From WHTK01 sp963711035 (GTDB taxonomy: Bacteria; Chloroflexota; Dehalococcoidia; DSTF01; WHTK01): a stretch of 64,000 nt of DNA. A program made the position numbers and the translations under genes. The notes below the pieces were generated by a model that saw only the letters and a program-made list of their open reading frames with translations, was not told the origin of the DNA and ran no database searches. Shown here piece by piece: positions 25,664 to 33,948 of the stretch. Within the stretch, counting starts at the first letter, position 1; the number at the start of each line of letters is the position of its first letter. Where the stretch lies: positions 620,001-684,000 of the forward strand of contig CAVQCN010000003.1 in the NCBI GenBank assembly GCA_963711035.1, read 5' to 3'.

Positions 25664-27169
25664 TTAGTGCATCACGCCGACCTGGACGTCGCGGAAGCGG
25701 GCCGGGGAGGCGCCGTGGCCGGTGTGCATGACCTGCTCCGGCTGGCCCTTGCCGCAGTTCGGCACGCCCCAGACCACCCATCCGTCGCGATTGACGACTG
25801 CGTCGCAGCTGTTCCAGAACTGCGGCGTGATGCCGGTGTAGGTGGCGTTCTTGACGAGGTCGCCCAGCTTGCCGTTCTTGATCTCCCGCGCGAACTCCGT
25901 GCCGAACTGGAAGTTGAGGCGCCGGTCATCGATGCTCCAGGAGCGGTTCGTTTCCATGTAGAGGCCGTCTTCGGTGTCCGCGATGAGGTCGTCGAAAGAC
26001 CAGTCGCCGGGCTCGATGCTGACGTTCGTCATGCGGATAAGCGGGATGCGGTTCCAGCCTGAGGCGCGCATGGCGCCACCGCTGCGGCCCGTGAGCAAGG
26101 GCGAACCGTCGGGCGAGGTAGCGTCCACCGCCGCCAGGTCGGGCCGCACCGAGAGCATGTCGACGGCGCTTTCGCGGGACGTCAGGTAGCCGACGAGCAG
26201 GCCGTTGCGCACGATGGGCGTGCGCTGGGCTGGTACGCCCTCGTCGTCGTAGCCGAAGCTGCCGAGGCCGCCCGGGATCGTGGCGTCGGCGGTCATGTTG
26301 ACGGCGCTGGAACCATACTGCAGCGCGCCGAGCTTGTCGGTGGTGAGGAAGCTCATGCCGGCGAAGGCTGCCTCGGTGCCGAGCACACGGTCCAGCTCGA
26401 CGGCGTGGCCGCAGCTCTCGTGGATCTGCAGGCCGACCTGCGAGCCATCCAGGATGATCGTGGTGCGGCCGGGCAGGCAGGGCTTGGCGCGCAGCAGCGC
26501 TGCCGCCTCTTCGCCGACGCGAGCGGCGTTGCCCGCTAGATCCCAGTGCTCGACCAGCTCCCAGCCCTCCGACGCGAACTGCCCACCGAAGCTGTTCGGG
26601 TAGGAGCGGCGCTGTACTTCGCCTTCGTCGACCGCCGTGGCCTCGATACCGGCGCCGGTGTGGACGAGCTCCTGCTCGACGTAGGCCCCCTCTGACGAGG
26701 CGAACGTCTTGATGTCGCGCTGGTTGAAGATCGACGCCTCGGTCGTCTCGACCTGGGGTACGCGCAGCATCGTCTCGCTGCAGCCGAGCAGCAGGCCAAT
26801 CTTGGTCTCAAACGGCACCTCGAAGGGGTCTATCGCGATCGGCGTCTTGTAGTAGCCGGTGTGACGCAGTGCAGGACCGATGTCGGCGCGGCGGCCGCTG
26901 ACCAGGGCGGAGGCGCGGGCGATCTTCACCGCCTCGGCGGCGACGCGGTCCGCCTCGCGGCCGTTGATGACGTTGCTGCTGGCGAAGCCCCAGTAGCCGT
27001 CGACGATGACGCGTACGCCGAAGCCGATGCTCTCGTCCACGACGAGGCCTTCGACGTTGTGGTTGCGCACCGTGACGCTCTGCGAGCGGCTCTCGACGAG
27101 GCGCACGTCGGCATAGGAGGCGCCGCGCACGCGGGCGGTATCGAGGGCTCGCAGGACGACGTCACGCAT
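25664..27169 (-). CDS. tldD: TldD/PmbA family metallopeptidase
   Basis: 501 aa, full-length TldD. The HExxxH-type zinc motif appears as QIHESCGHAVELDR. Other family features are the glycine-rich GFGVRVIVDGYWGFAS near the N-terminus and the C-terminal NATYTGITPQFWNSCD and GCGKGQP-like NCGKGQP segments. TldD usually works with TldE as a heterodimer that processes peptides such as microcins or pyrroloquinoline precursors, or degrades CcdA. No tldE partner is seen nearby; the adjacent genes are DUF2283 and DUF309. A TACTAT -10 element lies six bases before the ATG, so the mRNA is probably leaderless. Confidence 0.9.
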   Translation of the reverse strand: MRDVVLRALDTARVRGASYADVRLVESRSQSVTVRNHNVEGLVVDESIGFGVRVIVDGYWGFASSNVINGREADRVAAEAVKIARASALVSGRRADIGPALRHTGYYKTPIAIDPFEVPFETKIGLLLGCSETMLRVPQVETTEASIFNQRDIKTFASSEGAYVEQELVHTGAGIEATAVDEGEVQRRSYPNSFGGQFASEGWELVEHWDLAGNAARVGEEAAALLRAKPCLPGRTTIILDGSQVGLQIHESCGHAVELDRVLGTEAAFAGMSFLTTDKLGALQYGSSAVNMTADATIPGGLGSFGYDDEGVPAQRTPIVRNGLLVGYLTSRESAVDMLSVRPDLAAVDATSPDGSPLLTGRSGGAMRASGWNRIPLIRMTNVSIEPGDWSFDDLIADTEDGLYMETNRSWSIDDRRLNFQFGTEFAREIKNGKLGDLVKNATYTGITPQFWNSCDAVVNRDGWVVWGVPNCGKGQPEQVMHTGHGASPARFRDVQVGVMH

Positions 27170-27175
27170 ATCGAG

Positions 27176-27181
27176 ATAGTA
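27176..27181 (-). promoter_or_regulatory. -10 element of leaderless tldD promoter
   Basis: TACTAT on the minus strand is separated from the tldD ATG by exactly six bases (CTCGAT). Confidence 0.5.
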
Positions 27182-27205
27182 GCGACCTCACCCCGGTTGC
27201 CACCA

Positions 27206-27229
27206 CCCCTCTCCGACTTCGGAGAGGGG
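27206..27229. repeat. Perfect intergenic hairpin
   Basis: A 10-bp stem (27206-27215 with 27220-27229) closes a 4-base loop. It has the C/G-rich CCCCTCTCC form common to dispersed intergenic repeats. It lies between the divergent tldD and DUF309 genes, beside the family A repeat. Confidence 0.5.
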
Positions 27230-27256
27230 ACTGTATTGCAGACCTACGACGGACTT

Positions 27257-27284
27257 CGTAGGGACGCAGCTTCAGCTCCGTCCC
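27257..27284 (-). repeat. Dispersed hairpin repeat, family A copy 1
   Basis: 28 bases identical, in inverted orientation, to 43217-43244, with a diverged third copy at 47436-47465. The element folds as GGGACG/CGTCCC enclosing AGCT-GA-AGCT. All copies are intergenic. Confidence 0.7.
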
Positions 27285-27392
27285 GTCGGCGTCGCGTCTT
27301 CGACGACGTTCTTCGACCAGCTCAGGACGAACGCGTTGTCACGTCATGGCGGGGCGTCCGCGACACGAAGCACTGACGGTCGCTCTCACGTC

Positions 27393-27398
27393 TACAAT
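27393..27398 (+). promoter_or_regulatory. -10 element of the DUF309 gene
   Basis: TACAAT lies eight bases before the ATG at 27407, again compatible with a leaderless mRNA. Confidence 0.45.
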
Positions 27399-27406
27399 GG
27401 TTTCGT

Positions 27407-27805
27407 ATGCATGACGACGAGGAGCTGGAGGGGCTGTCGGCGGAAGAGTTGCTGCAGCTCGGCATCGACCGGTTCAACGCCGGCCTCTACTTCGAGGCGC
27501 ACGAGGCGTGGGAAGAGGTGTGGCTGGCCGCCAGCCGGGAGCTGCGCGAGTTCTACCAGGGCCTGATCCAGGTCTCGGCAGCTTTCGTCCACCTGACGCG
27601 CAACGAGTACCCCGGCACCGTGAAACTCCTGCAGGCCGGGCTGCAAAAACTGGAGCGCTACCCGGCCGATCAGTTCGGCGTCGACGTGGGCTCGTTGGTT
27701 GCGGCGGCGCGGCTGATCGAGGGGGACGTCCTGCGTCTCGGCGAGCGAAATCTGGGCCAGATCGAGGCCGAAAGGCTGCCTCGGATCGGTCAGCTGACGG
27801 GGTGA
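27407..27805 (+). CDS. DUF309 domain-containing protein
   Basis: 132-aa helical protein. The family core is visible: GIDRFNAGLYFEAHEAWEEVWL followed by REFYQGLIQVSAAFVHLTRNEYPGTVKLLQAGLQKL, with the conserved HExWE pattern in EAHEAWEEVW that suggests a metal or nucleotide site. The function of DUF309 is unknown; it occurs widely in Cyanobacteria, Firmicutes and Chloroflexota. Its promoter element is only eight bases from the ATG. The nusA promoter begins within 10 bases of its stop codon, so it is likely a single-gene transcript that may read into nusA. Confidence 0.85.
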   Translation: MHDDEELEGLSAEELLQLGIDRFNAGLYFEAHEAWEEVWLAASRELREFYQGLIQVSAAFVHLTRNEYPGTVKLLQAGLQKLERYPADQFGVDVGSLVAAARLIEGDVLRLGERNLGQIEAERLPRIGQLTG

Positions 27806-27812
27806 GGTTCAA

Positions 27813-27841
27813 TTGCTAACCTCATGGGCCGGTGCTATAGT
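27813..27841 (+). promoter_or_regulatory. nusA operon promoter
   Basis: TTGCTA (27813-27818) and TATAGT (27836-27841) are separated by 17 bases, with a TGC extension before the -10. Transcription should start near 27848, leaving a leader of about 70 bases before nusA. Confidence 0.65.
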
Positions 27842-27869
27842 GGAAGGGTCACTCAGATTGCGTTTTAAG

Positions 27870-27892
27870 AGTGGGTCTCGGCCCACTTTTTT
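27870..27892 (+). terminator. Hairpin plus T-tract in the nusA leader (attenuator candidate)
   Basis: AGTGGG and CCCACT form a 6-bp stem around a 6-base loop, followed by TTTTTT. The structure lies inside the leader between the promoter and the nusA ribosome site, so it could let NusA or the transcription machinery control read-through into the translation-factor operon. Confidence 0.7.
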
Positions 27893-27918
27893 GTTAGCTA
27901 AACACCAAGGAGCGTAAC

Positions 27919-29484
27919 GTGGCTACCGCAGTTCGCGGCACGACGAACACCCTCAAGAGCGATTTCTTGACGGCCATAACCCAGCTTGCCGCTGAAAAGA
28001 ACCTGCCCAAGGAAGTCGTCTTCGAAGCGGTCGAAGCGGCGCTCGCGTCTGCTTACAAGAAGGACGCCCTGGCCAACTGCAACCTGGTGGTGAAGATTGA
28101 CGGCGGCAACGGCAACGTGCGCGTCTTCGCGCAGAAGACCGTTGTACCCGAAGAAGAAGACATCGAGGACGACAAGATCGAGATCCCGCTGGAAGAGGCG
28201 AAGACGATCTCGCCTTCTACCTACGTCGGCGATGTTGTCAACATCGAAGTGACGCCGCAGAACGCCGGCCGCATCGCCGCGCAGACGGCCAAGCAGGTCG
28301 TGCTGCAGCGTCTGCGCGAAGCCGAGCGTGAGGTGGTGTTCGAGGAGTATTCGGGCAAGGAAGGCGACATCATTTCCGGCGTCGTCCATCGCCTGGAAGG
28401 GCGCCACGTGTACATCGACCTGGGCAAGGCCGAAGCAGTGCTGCTGCCGTCCGAGCAGGTGCGCACCGAGCACTACCGGCCCGGCCAGCGCCTCAAGGTC
28501 TACCTGCTCGAGGTGCAGAAGGCGAACCGCGGCCCGCAGGTCGCGGTCTCGCGCACACACAAGAACCTGCTGCGCCGCCTCTTCGAGCTCGAAGTGCCCG
28601 AGATCTACCGCGGCACCGTCGAGATCAAGGCGATCGCGCGGGAGCCGGGCTTCCGCAGCAAGGTGGCCGTGTACTCGCGCCAGGAGGGCGTCGATGCCGT
28701 CGGCGCCTGCGTCGGCCTGCGCGGCATCCGCATCCAGAACGTTGTCAATGAGCTGAACGGCGAGCGGATCGACGTGGTCCAGTGGGACCCGGATCCGGCC
28801 AAGTTCGTCGCCAACGCGCTGAGCCCGGCCCAGGTGCTCGGCGTAGAGATCATGCCGGACGGCACGACGGCCGAGGTCGTCGTCGGCGACCGGCAGCTAT
28901 CGCTGGCCATCGGCAAGGAGGGGCAGAACGCCCGCCTCGCCGCCAAGCTCACCGGCCTGCGCATCGATATCAAGAGTCAGACCGCGGTCGAAGAGGCCGA
29001 GCCAACCCTGCAGATGTCGGCGGAGCCCGAGGTCAGGCGCGAGACGCCAATCTGGGCCGAGCTGGCCGAGCAGGAAGCTGCGGCGGCCGTTGCAGCAGAG
29101 CAGCCCGCTGCCACAATGGCACCTGCGGCACCGGCCGAGGAGGCTGCTGCCGCGGCGGAGCCGGGCCCGCCCGTCGAAGAGCCGGTGCGTCCGGCCGCGA
29201 CCACGGCGGCGCCGGAGCGGGCCGGCGGCGTGCGCTTCGCCGAGGAAGTGCTGCCATCTGCTCGACCGACGACAGAGGCCCGAGGCGCCGGTCGCAAAGG
29301 TCGCGCTGGGCGTCGCGGTCCTGTACGCGAGACGGAGGAGCAGGCGCGCGCTCGTCGCGCCGCTGCCGGCCGCCGCGATCGCCGCTCCCTGGACGAAGAG
29401 ATCGAAGAAGAGCTCGAGGCCGTGCTGGAAGGCGAAGACTTCGACTTCTTCCGTCGTGATGACGACGACGGCGAAGAAAACTAG
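27919..29484 (+). CDS. nusA: Transcription termination/antitermination factor NusA
   Basis: 521 aa. The N-terminal domain that binds RNA polymerase (1-130) is followed by an S1 domain (about 134-200, with GDIISGVVHRLEGRHVYIDLGKAEAVL), and two KH domains with the RREPGFRSKVAVYS-like REPGFRSKVAVYSRQEGVDAVGACVG and IGKEGQNARLAAKLTG segments. After about residue 350 comes a long low-complexity tail rich in Ala, Glu and Pro, then basic GRKGRAGRRG and a strongly acidic end (DDDDGEE). Such tails are unusual for NusA. Start GTG at 27919 with an AAGGAG site. rimP, which normally precedes nusA, is absent. Confidence 0.95.
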   Translation: MATAVRGTTNTLKSDFLTAITQLAAEKNLPKEVVFEAVEAALASAYKKDALANCNLVVKIDGGNGNVRVFAQKTVVPEEEDIEDDKIEIPLEEAKTISPSTYVGDVVNIEVTPQNAGRIAAQTAKQVVLQRLREAEREVVFEEYSGKEGDIISGVVHRLEGRHVYIDLGKAEAVLLPSEQVRTEHYRPGQRLKVYLLEVQKANRGPQVAVSRTHKNLLRRLFELEVPEIYRGTVEIKAIAREPGFRSKVAVYSRQEGVDAVGACVGLRGIRIQNVVNELNGERIDVVQWDPDPAKFVANALSPAQVLGVEIMPDGTTAEVVVGDRQLSLAIGKEGQNARLAAKLTGLRIDIKSQTAVEEAEPTLQMSAEPEVRRETPIWAELAEQEAAAAVAAEQPAATMAPAAPAEEAAAAAEPGPPVEEPVRPAATTAAPERAGGVRFAEEVLPSARPTTEARGAGRKGRAGRRGPVRETEEQARARRAAAGRRDRRSLDEEIEEELEAVLEGEDFDFFRRDDDDGEEN

Positions 29485-29493
29485 GAGAATGGT

Positions 29494-29784
29494 TTGCCTA
29501 CCGTGCCGGCCCGACTACCACAGCGAACTTGCATCGCCTGCCGCTCCAACAGCGGCAAGCGTGAGTTCGTGCGCGTCGTGCGCGGGCCCGACGGTGCGGT
29601 AGAAATCGACCTCACCGGCAAGAAGCCGGGCCGCGGCGCCTATATCTGCCCTCGCGTTGAGTGCTGGGACGTCGCCCTCAAGAAGGGGCGCCTGGAGTCG
29701 GCGCTCCGCACCAAGCTGTCAGCTGACGACCGTTTGCGTCTGACCGAGTTCCTCGTGAACCTGGGGGAGGCGGCTGTCGTCTGA
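29494..29784 (+). CDS. ylxR: YlxR (DUF448) RNA-binding protein
   Basis: 96 aa. It has the YlxR hallmarks: LPQRTCIACRSNSGKREFVRVVR near the start in two strands, then GKKPGRGAYICPRVECWDVALKKGRL. The protein binds RNA and in other bacteria affects RNase P activity or transcription. TTG at 29494 follows AGGAGA. The position between nusA and infB is the conserved one across bacteria. Confidence 0.92.
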   Translation: MPTVPARLPQRTCIACRSNSGKREFVRVVRGPDGAVEIDLTGKKPGRGAYICPRVECWDVALKKGRLESALRTKLSADDRLRLTEFLVNLGEAAVV

Positions 29785-29827
29785 TTTGCGATCGAGAAGC
29801 GTAGGGAAGTGAGATGGAGGGAACTAG

Positions 29828-31606
29828 TTGGTTACGGATAGCAAGATTGTCGAGCTGCCTAGCGCACTCGCGGTAAAAGAACTCGCGGACCTGCTGCATG
29901 TCTCCGCGGTCGACATCATCAAGGAGTTGATGAAGAACGGGGTGATGGCAAGCATCAACCAGGTCATCGACTACGACACCGCCGCCATCGTGGCGACGGA
30001 CTTCGGGTTCGAGCCGCACGAGAGCGACTATGGCGCCGCCGAAGAGGCGCCCGTCGAGCGGCCCTCCCGCGGGCCCGTCGAGGAAGAAGAGGACGCGTCG
30101 GCCCTGCTGCCGCGGCCGCCCGTCGTGACCATCCTGGGCCACGTCGACCATGGCAAGACGAGCCTGCTGGACGTGATCCGCAAGACGAACGTGACCGAGC
30201 ACGAAGCCGGCGGCATCACGCAGCACATCGGTGCCTACCAGGTCGAGGTGAACGGGCAGAAGATCACCTTCCTCGACACGCCCGGGCACGAGGCGTTCAC
30301 TGCCATGCGCGCTCGGGGCGCCCAGGTCACGGATATTGCCGTCATCGTCGTTGCAGCGGACGACGGCGTCATGCCGCAGACGGTCGAGGCGATCAACCAC
30401 GCCCGTGCCGCCGGCGTGCCGCTGATCATCGCCATCAACAAGATCGACACTGCCGGCGCGGACCCCGATAAGGTCATGCAGCAGCTCACCCAGCACGACG
30501 TGCTCGTGGAGCAGTACGGCGGCGACGTGCCGGCCGTGCAGGTGTCCGCGCGCACGCAGGAAGGCATCACCGACCTGCTGGAGAACATCCTGCTCGTGGC
30601 CGAGATCCAGAACCTCAAGGCGAATCCGAACCGCGCGGCCGTCGGTGCCGTCGTCGAGGCGGAGCTGACAACGAACAGGGGGCCGGTAGCGACGCTGCTG
30701 GTGCAGAAGGGCACGCTGCACACCGGCGACGTGATCATCGCCGGCGATTGCACCGGCAAGCTCAAGGCGATGTTCGACGAGCGTGGCCAAAGCGTGAAAG
30801 AGGCCGGGCCGTCCACGCCGGTCAAGGTGCTCGGCCTGCACGCCGTGCCGGTGGCGGGCGACACCTTTTACACCTCTCCGGACGAACGCAGCGCCCGCGC
30901 TGAGGTCGAAGCTCGCCGTCGGGAGCACGATGCCGCCCTGGCCCGCGAGGCACATCCCGTCAACCTCGACTCGCTGTTTGGTGAGATCACGTCCGGCGAG
31001 GTCAAGGAGTTGAACCTGATCCTGAAGACGGACGTGCAGGGCTCGATCGAACCGATCCGGCAGTCGCTGCAGCGCCTGAGCAACGACAGCGTGCGCGTCA
31101 AGATCATCCACTCCGGCTCCGGCACCATCTCCGAATCGGACGTCATGCTGGCGGTGGCCTCGAAGGGCATCGTCATCGGCTTCAACGCGAAGCCGGACGC
31201 CGGCGCGCGCCACCTGGCGGACCAGGAGAAGGTCGAGATCCGCAGCTACAGCGTGATCTACAACCTGATCGAGGATATCGAGAAGGCGCTCACGGGCATG
31301 CTGGAGCCGGTGTACGAGGACATGATCGACGGGCACGCGGAGGTGCGCCAGATCTTCCGCATCAGCCGGCTGGGCAACATCGCGGGCTGTGGAGTAACCG
31401 ATGGCACGCTGCTGCGCAACGACTTCGTGCGGGTGCAGCGTGGCGGGCAGGTCCTGGCGGACGTGCGGTGCTCCAGCCTCAAGCGCTTCACTGAGGACGT
31501 GCGTGAGGTGGCGAGCGGCTACGAATGCGGCATCTCGCTGGAGGGCTTCAACGCCATTCAGGAAGGCGACGTCTTCGAGTTCTATCACAAGGAACGCGTC
31601 TCGTAG
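29828..31606 (+). CDS. infB: Translation initiation factor IF-2 (short form)
   Basis: 592 aa, about 150-300 residues shorter than typical IF-2 because the basic low-complexity N-terminal region is missing. A single IF2-N helix domain (LPSALAVKELADLLHVSAVDIIKELMKNGVMASINQ, in parts) precedes the GTPase domain with P-loop GHVDHGKT, G3 DTPGHEAF and G4 NKID. Beta-barrel and C-terminal fMet-tRNA-binding domains follow. A short IF-2 of this kind is known in some Chloroflexota. Start TTG at 29828 with a GGAGG site; a strong terminator lies after the stop codon. Confidence 0.95.
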   Translation: MVTDSKIVELPSALAVKELADLLHVSAVDIIKELMKNGVMASINQVIDYDTAAIVATDFGFEPHESDYGAAEEAPVERPSRGPVEEEEDASALLPRPPVVTILGHVDHGKTSLLDVIRKTNVTEHEAGGITQHIGAYQVEVNGQKITFLDTPGHEAFTAMRARGAQVTDIAVIVVAADDGVMPQTVEAINHARAAGVPLIIAINKIDTAGADPDKVMQQLTQHDVLVEQYGGDVPAVQVSARTQEGITDLLENILLVAEIQNLKANPNRAAVGAVVEAELTTNRGPVATLLVQKGTLHTGDVIIAGDCTGKLKAMFDERGQSVKEAGPSTPVKVLGLHAVPVAGDTFYTSPDERSARAEVEARRREHDAALAREAHPVNLDSLFGEITSGEVKELNLILKTDVQGSIEPIRQSLQRLSNDSVRVKIIHSGSGTISESDVMLAVASKGIVIGFNAKPDAGARHLADQEKVEIRSYSVIYNLIEDIEKALTGMLEPVYEDMIDGHAEVRQIFRISRLGNIAGCGVTDGTLLRNDFVRVQRGGQVLADVRCSSLKRFTEDVREVASGYECGISLEGFNAIQEGDVFEFYHKERVS

Positions 31607-31620
31607 GCAGTCAGGTCTGG

Positions 31621-31652
31621 AGACGCCCCGAGCCACGGGGCGTCTCTCTTTG
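31621..31652 (+). terminator. Hairpin terminator between infB and rbfA
   Basis: AGACGCCCC (31621-31629) and GGGGCGTCT (31637-31645) form a perfect 9-bp stem with a 7-base loop, followed by CTCTTTGT. It overlaps a 14-base motif, GTCAGGTCTGGAGA (31610-31623), that also precedes the hairpin upstream of fumC. rbfA follows only 16 bases later, so this probably attenuates rather than fully stops transcription. Confidence 0.7.
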
Positions 31653-31668
31653 TCGAGTGAGGTGAAGC

Positions 31669-32043
31669 ATGTCCCGACGCATGGAGCGGCTCAACGATCT
31701 CATTCGTGACGAGCTCAGCGACTTGATCCTGCGCGAGGTGCGCGACCCGCGCCTCGGCGGCTTGATCTCGATCACGCGCGTCGAGACGGCGCCCGACCTC
31801 AGCACTGCCCGGGTCTTCGTCAGCATCATGGCCGAACCCGATGAGCAGGCCGAGGCGATGAAGGCACTTAACGCCGCCGCTTCGTTCTTCCACCGCGAGC
31901 TCAAGCACCGCATCGACATTCGGCGCGTCCCCTTCCTCATCTTCCGGCACGATACGTCCATCGAGAAGGGCGCCGAGATGCTGTCCATGATCAACCAGGT
32001 GGAGCACGAAGACGACGCCACAGCGGGAGAAGCGCCCAGCTGA
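31669..32043 (+). CDS. rbfA: 30S ribosome-binding factor RbfA
   Basis: 124 aa with the KH-type fold of RbfA: MSRRMERLNDLIRDELSDLI at the N-terminus, REVRDPRLGGLISITRVETAPDLSTARVFVS in strands, and HRELKHRIDIRRVPFLIFRHDTSIEKG toward the C-terminus. It assists maturation of the 16S rRNA 5' end. GAGGTG precedes the ATG. The stop codon TGA overlaps the likely CTG start of truB. Confidence 0.95.
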   Translation: MSRRMERLNDLIRDELSDLILREVRDPRLGGLISITRVETAPDLSTARVFVSIMAEPDEQAEAMKALNAAASFFHRELKHRIDIRRVPFLIFRHDTSIEKGAEMLSMINQVEHEDDATAGEAPS

Positions 32044-32936
32044 GCGCGGACGGCATCCTCGTAGTCGACAAGCCGGCGGGCTGGACATCGTCCGACGTCG
32101 TGGCGTTCGTGCGCGGCCGCACGCGTATCCGGCGCGTCGGCCACACGGGCACGCTGGACCCGGCCGCGACGGGAGTGCTGCCGCTCTGCCTGGGCCAGGC
32201 GACGCGCCTCAGCCAGTACCTCACCGACGCCGACAAGATCTACGTTGCCGATATCGAGCTCGGCGTCGAGACGGACACGTACGACGCGGACGGCACCGTA
32301 TTGCAGCGCGAGGACGCATCGCGCGTCGGCCGCGCAGACGTCGACATGGCGCTACGGCAGTTCACCGGCGAGTTCGACCAGGTGCCGCCGCTCTATAGCG
32401 CCATCAAGCGCCAGGGCGTCGCGGCGTACAAGCTGGCGCGCCGGGGAGAGAGCGTCGATCTGCCGGCGCGGCGCGTACGGGTGCATCGCATCGCCGTGCT
32501 AGCCTACGAGGCGCCACATCTGAAGCTCGAGATCGACTGCGCCAAGGGCTTCTACGTCCGCTCGCTGGCGCATGACCTCGGTCGCGTGCTGGGCGTTGGC
32601 GGCTCCCTCACCGGGCTCGTGCGCTCTCGCGCCGGCAGCTTCCGGCTGGATGATGCGGTCGACATCGAGACGCTGCGGGCCGAGCTGGAGACGGACGCGT
32701 GGCGGGAGCGGCTGTTTGCGCCGGACGAGGTGCTGCTGCACTGGCAGGCGCTGCTGGTGGGCGAGGACAACGAGACGCGGCTGCGCTCCGGCCGCAGCGC
32801 CCTCGTCACGGAGACGGGCGATCCCGGCTCGCGGAGCACCTGCCGTGCTTACGGTCGCGACGGCAGCCTGGTCGCCATCCTGCGGCGTGAGGCAGCGGGC
32901 GTGTGGCAGCCCGAGAAAGTCTTCGACTTGCGCTGA
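32040..32936 (+). CDS. truB: tRNA pseudouridine(55) synthase TruB
   Basis: 298 aa if started at CTG 32040. The catalytic aspartate lies in GHTGTLDPAATGVLPL and the N-terminal strand reads DGILVVDKPAGWTSSDVV. That conserved N-terminal block lies upstream of the first GTG (32100), and no ATG, GTG or TTG exists in frame between the previous stop codon and it. The CTG at 32040-32042 overlaps the rbfA TGA (CTGA) and has GGAGA about ten bases upstream. The C-terminal PUA-like part ends with RREAAGVWQPEKVF. It converts U55 to pseudouridine in the tRNA T-loop. Confidence 0.92.
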   Translation: MSADGILVVDKPAGWTSSDVVAFVRGRTRIRRVGHTGTLDPAATGVLPLCLGQATRLSQYLTDADKIYVADIELGVETDTYDADGTVLQREDASRVGRADVDMALRQFTGEFDQVPPLYSAIKRQGVAAYKLARRGESVDLPARRVRVHRIAVLAYEAPHLKLEIDCAKGFYVRSLAHDLGRVLGVGGSLTGLVRSRAGSFRLDDAVDIETLRAELETDAWRERLFAPDEVLLHWQALLVGEDNETRLRSGRSALVTETGDPGSRSTCRAYGRDGSLVAILRREAAGVWQPEKVFDLR

Positions 32937-32975
32937 AGCTTTCGTCCCGCGTTCTGCCGGAGAGGGGTCAGTTGC

Positions 32976-32981
32976 TATACT
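32976..32981 (+). promoter_or_regulatory. Extended -10 element before the cyclophilin gene
   Basis: TATACT preceded by TTGC (extended -10). No clear -35 hexamer is seen. The predicted start point is about 27 bases upstream of the ATG at 33015. Confidence 0.5.
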
Positions 32982-33014
32982 GCCGTAGGAACGCCCTTGC
33001 AGAGTTGAGGATTC

Positions 33015-33857
33015 ATGAGCACACGTAACCAGCAACCCCGTCCGCGTCGTAATCGTCCTCCGCGGCAAGCATCTGCCGCCGGCACGCCGGTCGCGCGCGG
33101 GACCGACATGCCGCGCGCGCTGCGGTTCCTCACGAACCCGGCGCTGTTCCTCGTCATGAGCCTACTTTTCGGCGGCGCCATCCTGGTGAGCCTGTTCGCC
33201 GGCGCCATCTCCACCGGCGGCAACAGCAGCAACAGCAACAGTGGTGCACCGCAGCAGATGAACGAGATTTCCAACGATGCGCTGGCCAATCTCGTCGGCA
33301 CCGGTACGCCGGAGGCAGGCGCGACGCCCGACACCAGCGCCACACCGGTCATCAAGCACTACACGACGGCGCCGCCAATGACGATCGACACGAGCCAGAA
33401 GTACGTCGCGACGATCTCGACGAGCAAGGGCGACATCACCGTCGAACTCGATCCGTCCGTGGCGCCGGCGGCCGTGAACGCCTTCGCGTTCCTGGCTGGC
33501 GACGGCTACTACGACGGCAGCGAGTTCCTCCAGGTCGCAACCACCAACGACGGCACGCCCTTCACTGCGCAGGCCGGCGACCCGACCGATACAGGTCTTG
33601 GCACGCCGGGCTTCACCGTCGACCAGCCGACGACGGACATGCCCTTCGACAAAGGCGCCGTCGGCTACGACAACGGGCAGTTCTATATCTCGCTGGGTGA
33701 CTTCCCGTCGCTCACCGGCAAGTACACGATCATCGGCCAGGTGACATCGGGCCTCGACGTGTTGAGTCAGCTGTCGCTGCTCAACATCCACTCCGGCACC
33801 ACGGTCGGCGGCGACACAGTGCAGTCGGTGACGGTCGCGCCCGCAAATGGCGGTTGA
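33015..33857 (+). CDS. Membrane-anchored cyclophilin-type peptidyl-prolyl isomerase
   Basis: 280 aa. A basic N-terminus (RPRRNRPPRQ) precedes one membrane helix (about 40-62, LFLVMSLLFGGAILVSLFAG), a Ser/Asn-rich linker, and a cyclophilin domain (about 125-278) with STSKGDITVELDPSVAPAAVNAFAFLAGDGYYDGSEF in strands and TIIGQVTSGLDVL near the end. The domain would lie outside the membrane and help fold secreted proteins. Several active-site residues of classical cyclophilins (the FHR arginine) are replaced here (SEFLQV), so isomerase activity may be weak. Confidence 0.85.
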   Translation: MSTRNQQPRPRRNRPPRQASAAGTPVARGTDMPRALRFLTNPALFLVMSLLFGGAILVSLFAGAISTGGNSSNSNSGAPQQMNEISNDALANLVGTGTPEAGATPDTSATPVIKHYTTAPPMTIDTSQKYVATISTSKGDITVELDPSVAPAAVNAFAFLAGDGYYDGSEFLQVATTNDGTPFTAQAGDPTDTGLGTPGFTVDQPTTDMPFDKGAVGYDNGQFYISLGDFPSLTGKYTIIGQVTSGLDVLSQLSLLNIHSGTTVGGDTVQSVTVAPANGG

Positions 33858-33948
33858 CCTGTGGCATGCCGCCCGTCGTGTGCCTCGATAGCACGACCCC
33901 TATTCGGCGGGCCGGTTCCTCGTTTCGACCAGCAGTAGTTGAGGGCAC

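Noticed and set aside
29678..31636. 652-codon minus-strand frame opposite infB
   Set aside because: Shadow of infB caused by high GC at third positions; composition (His/Val/Asp-rich) is not protein-like.
33858..33948. T-box leader upstream of alaS
   Set aside because: The T-box sequence and specifier stem are not visible in the short 91-base gap.
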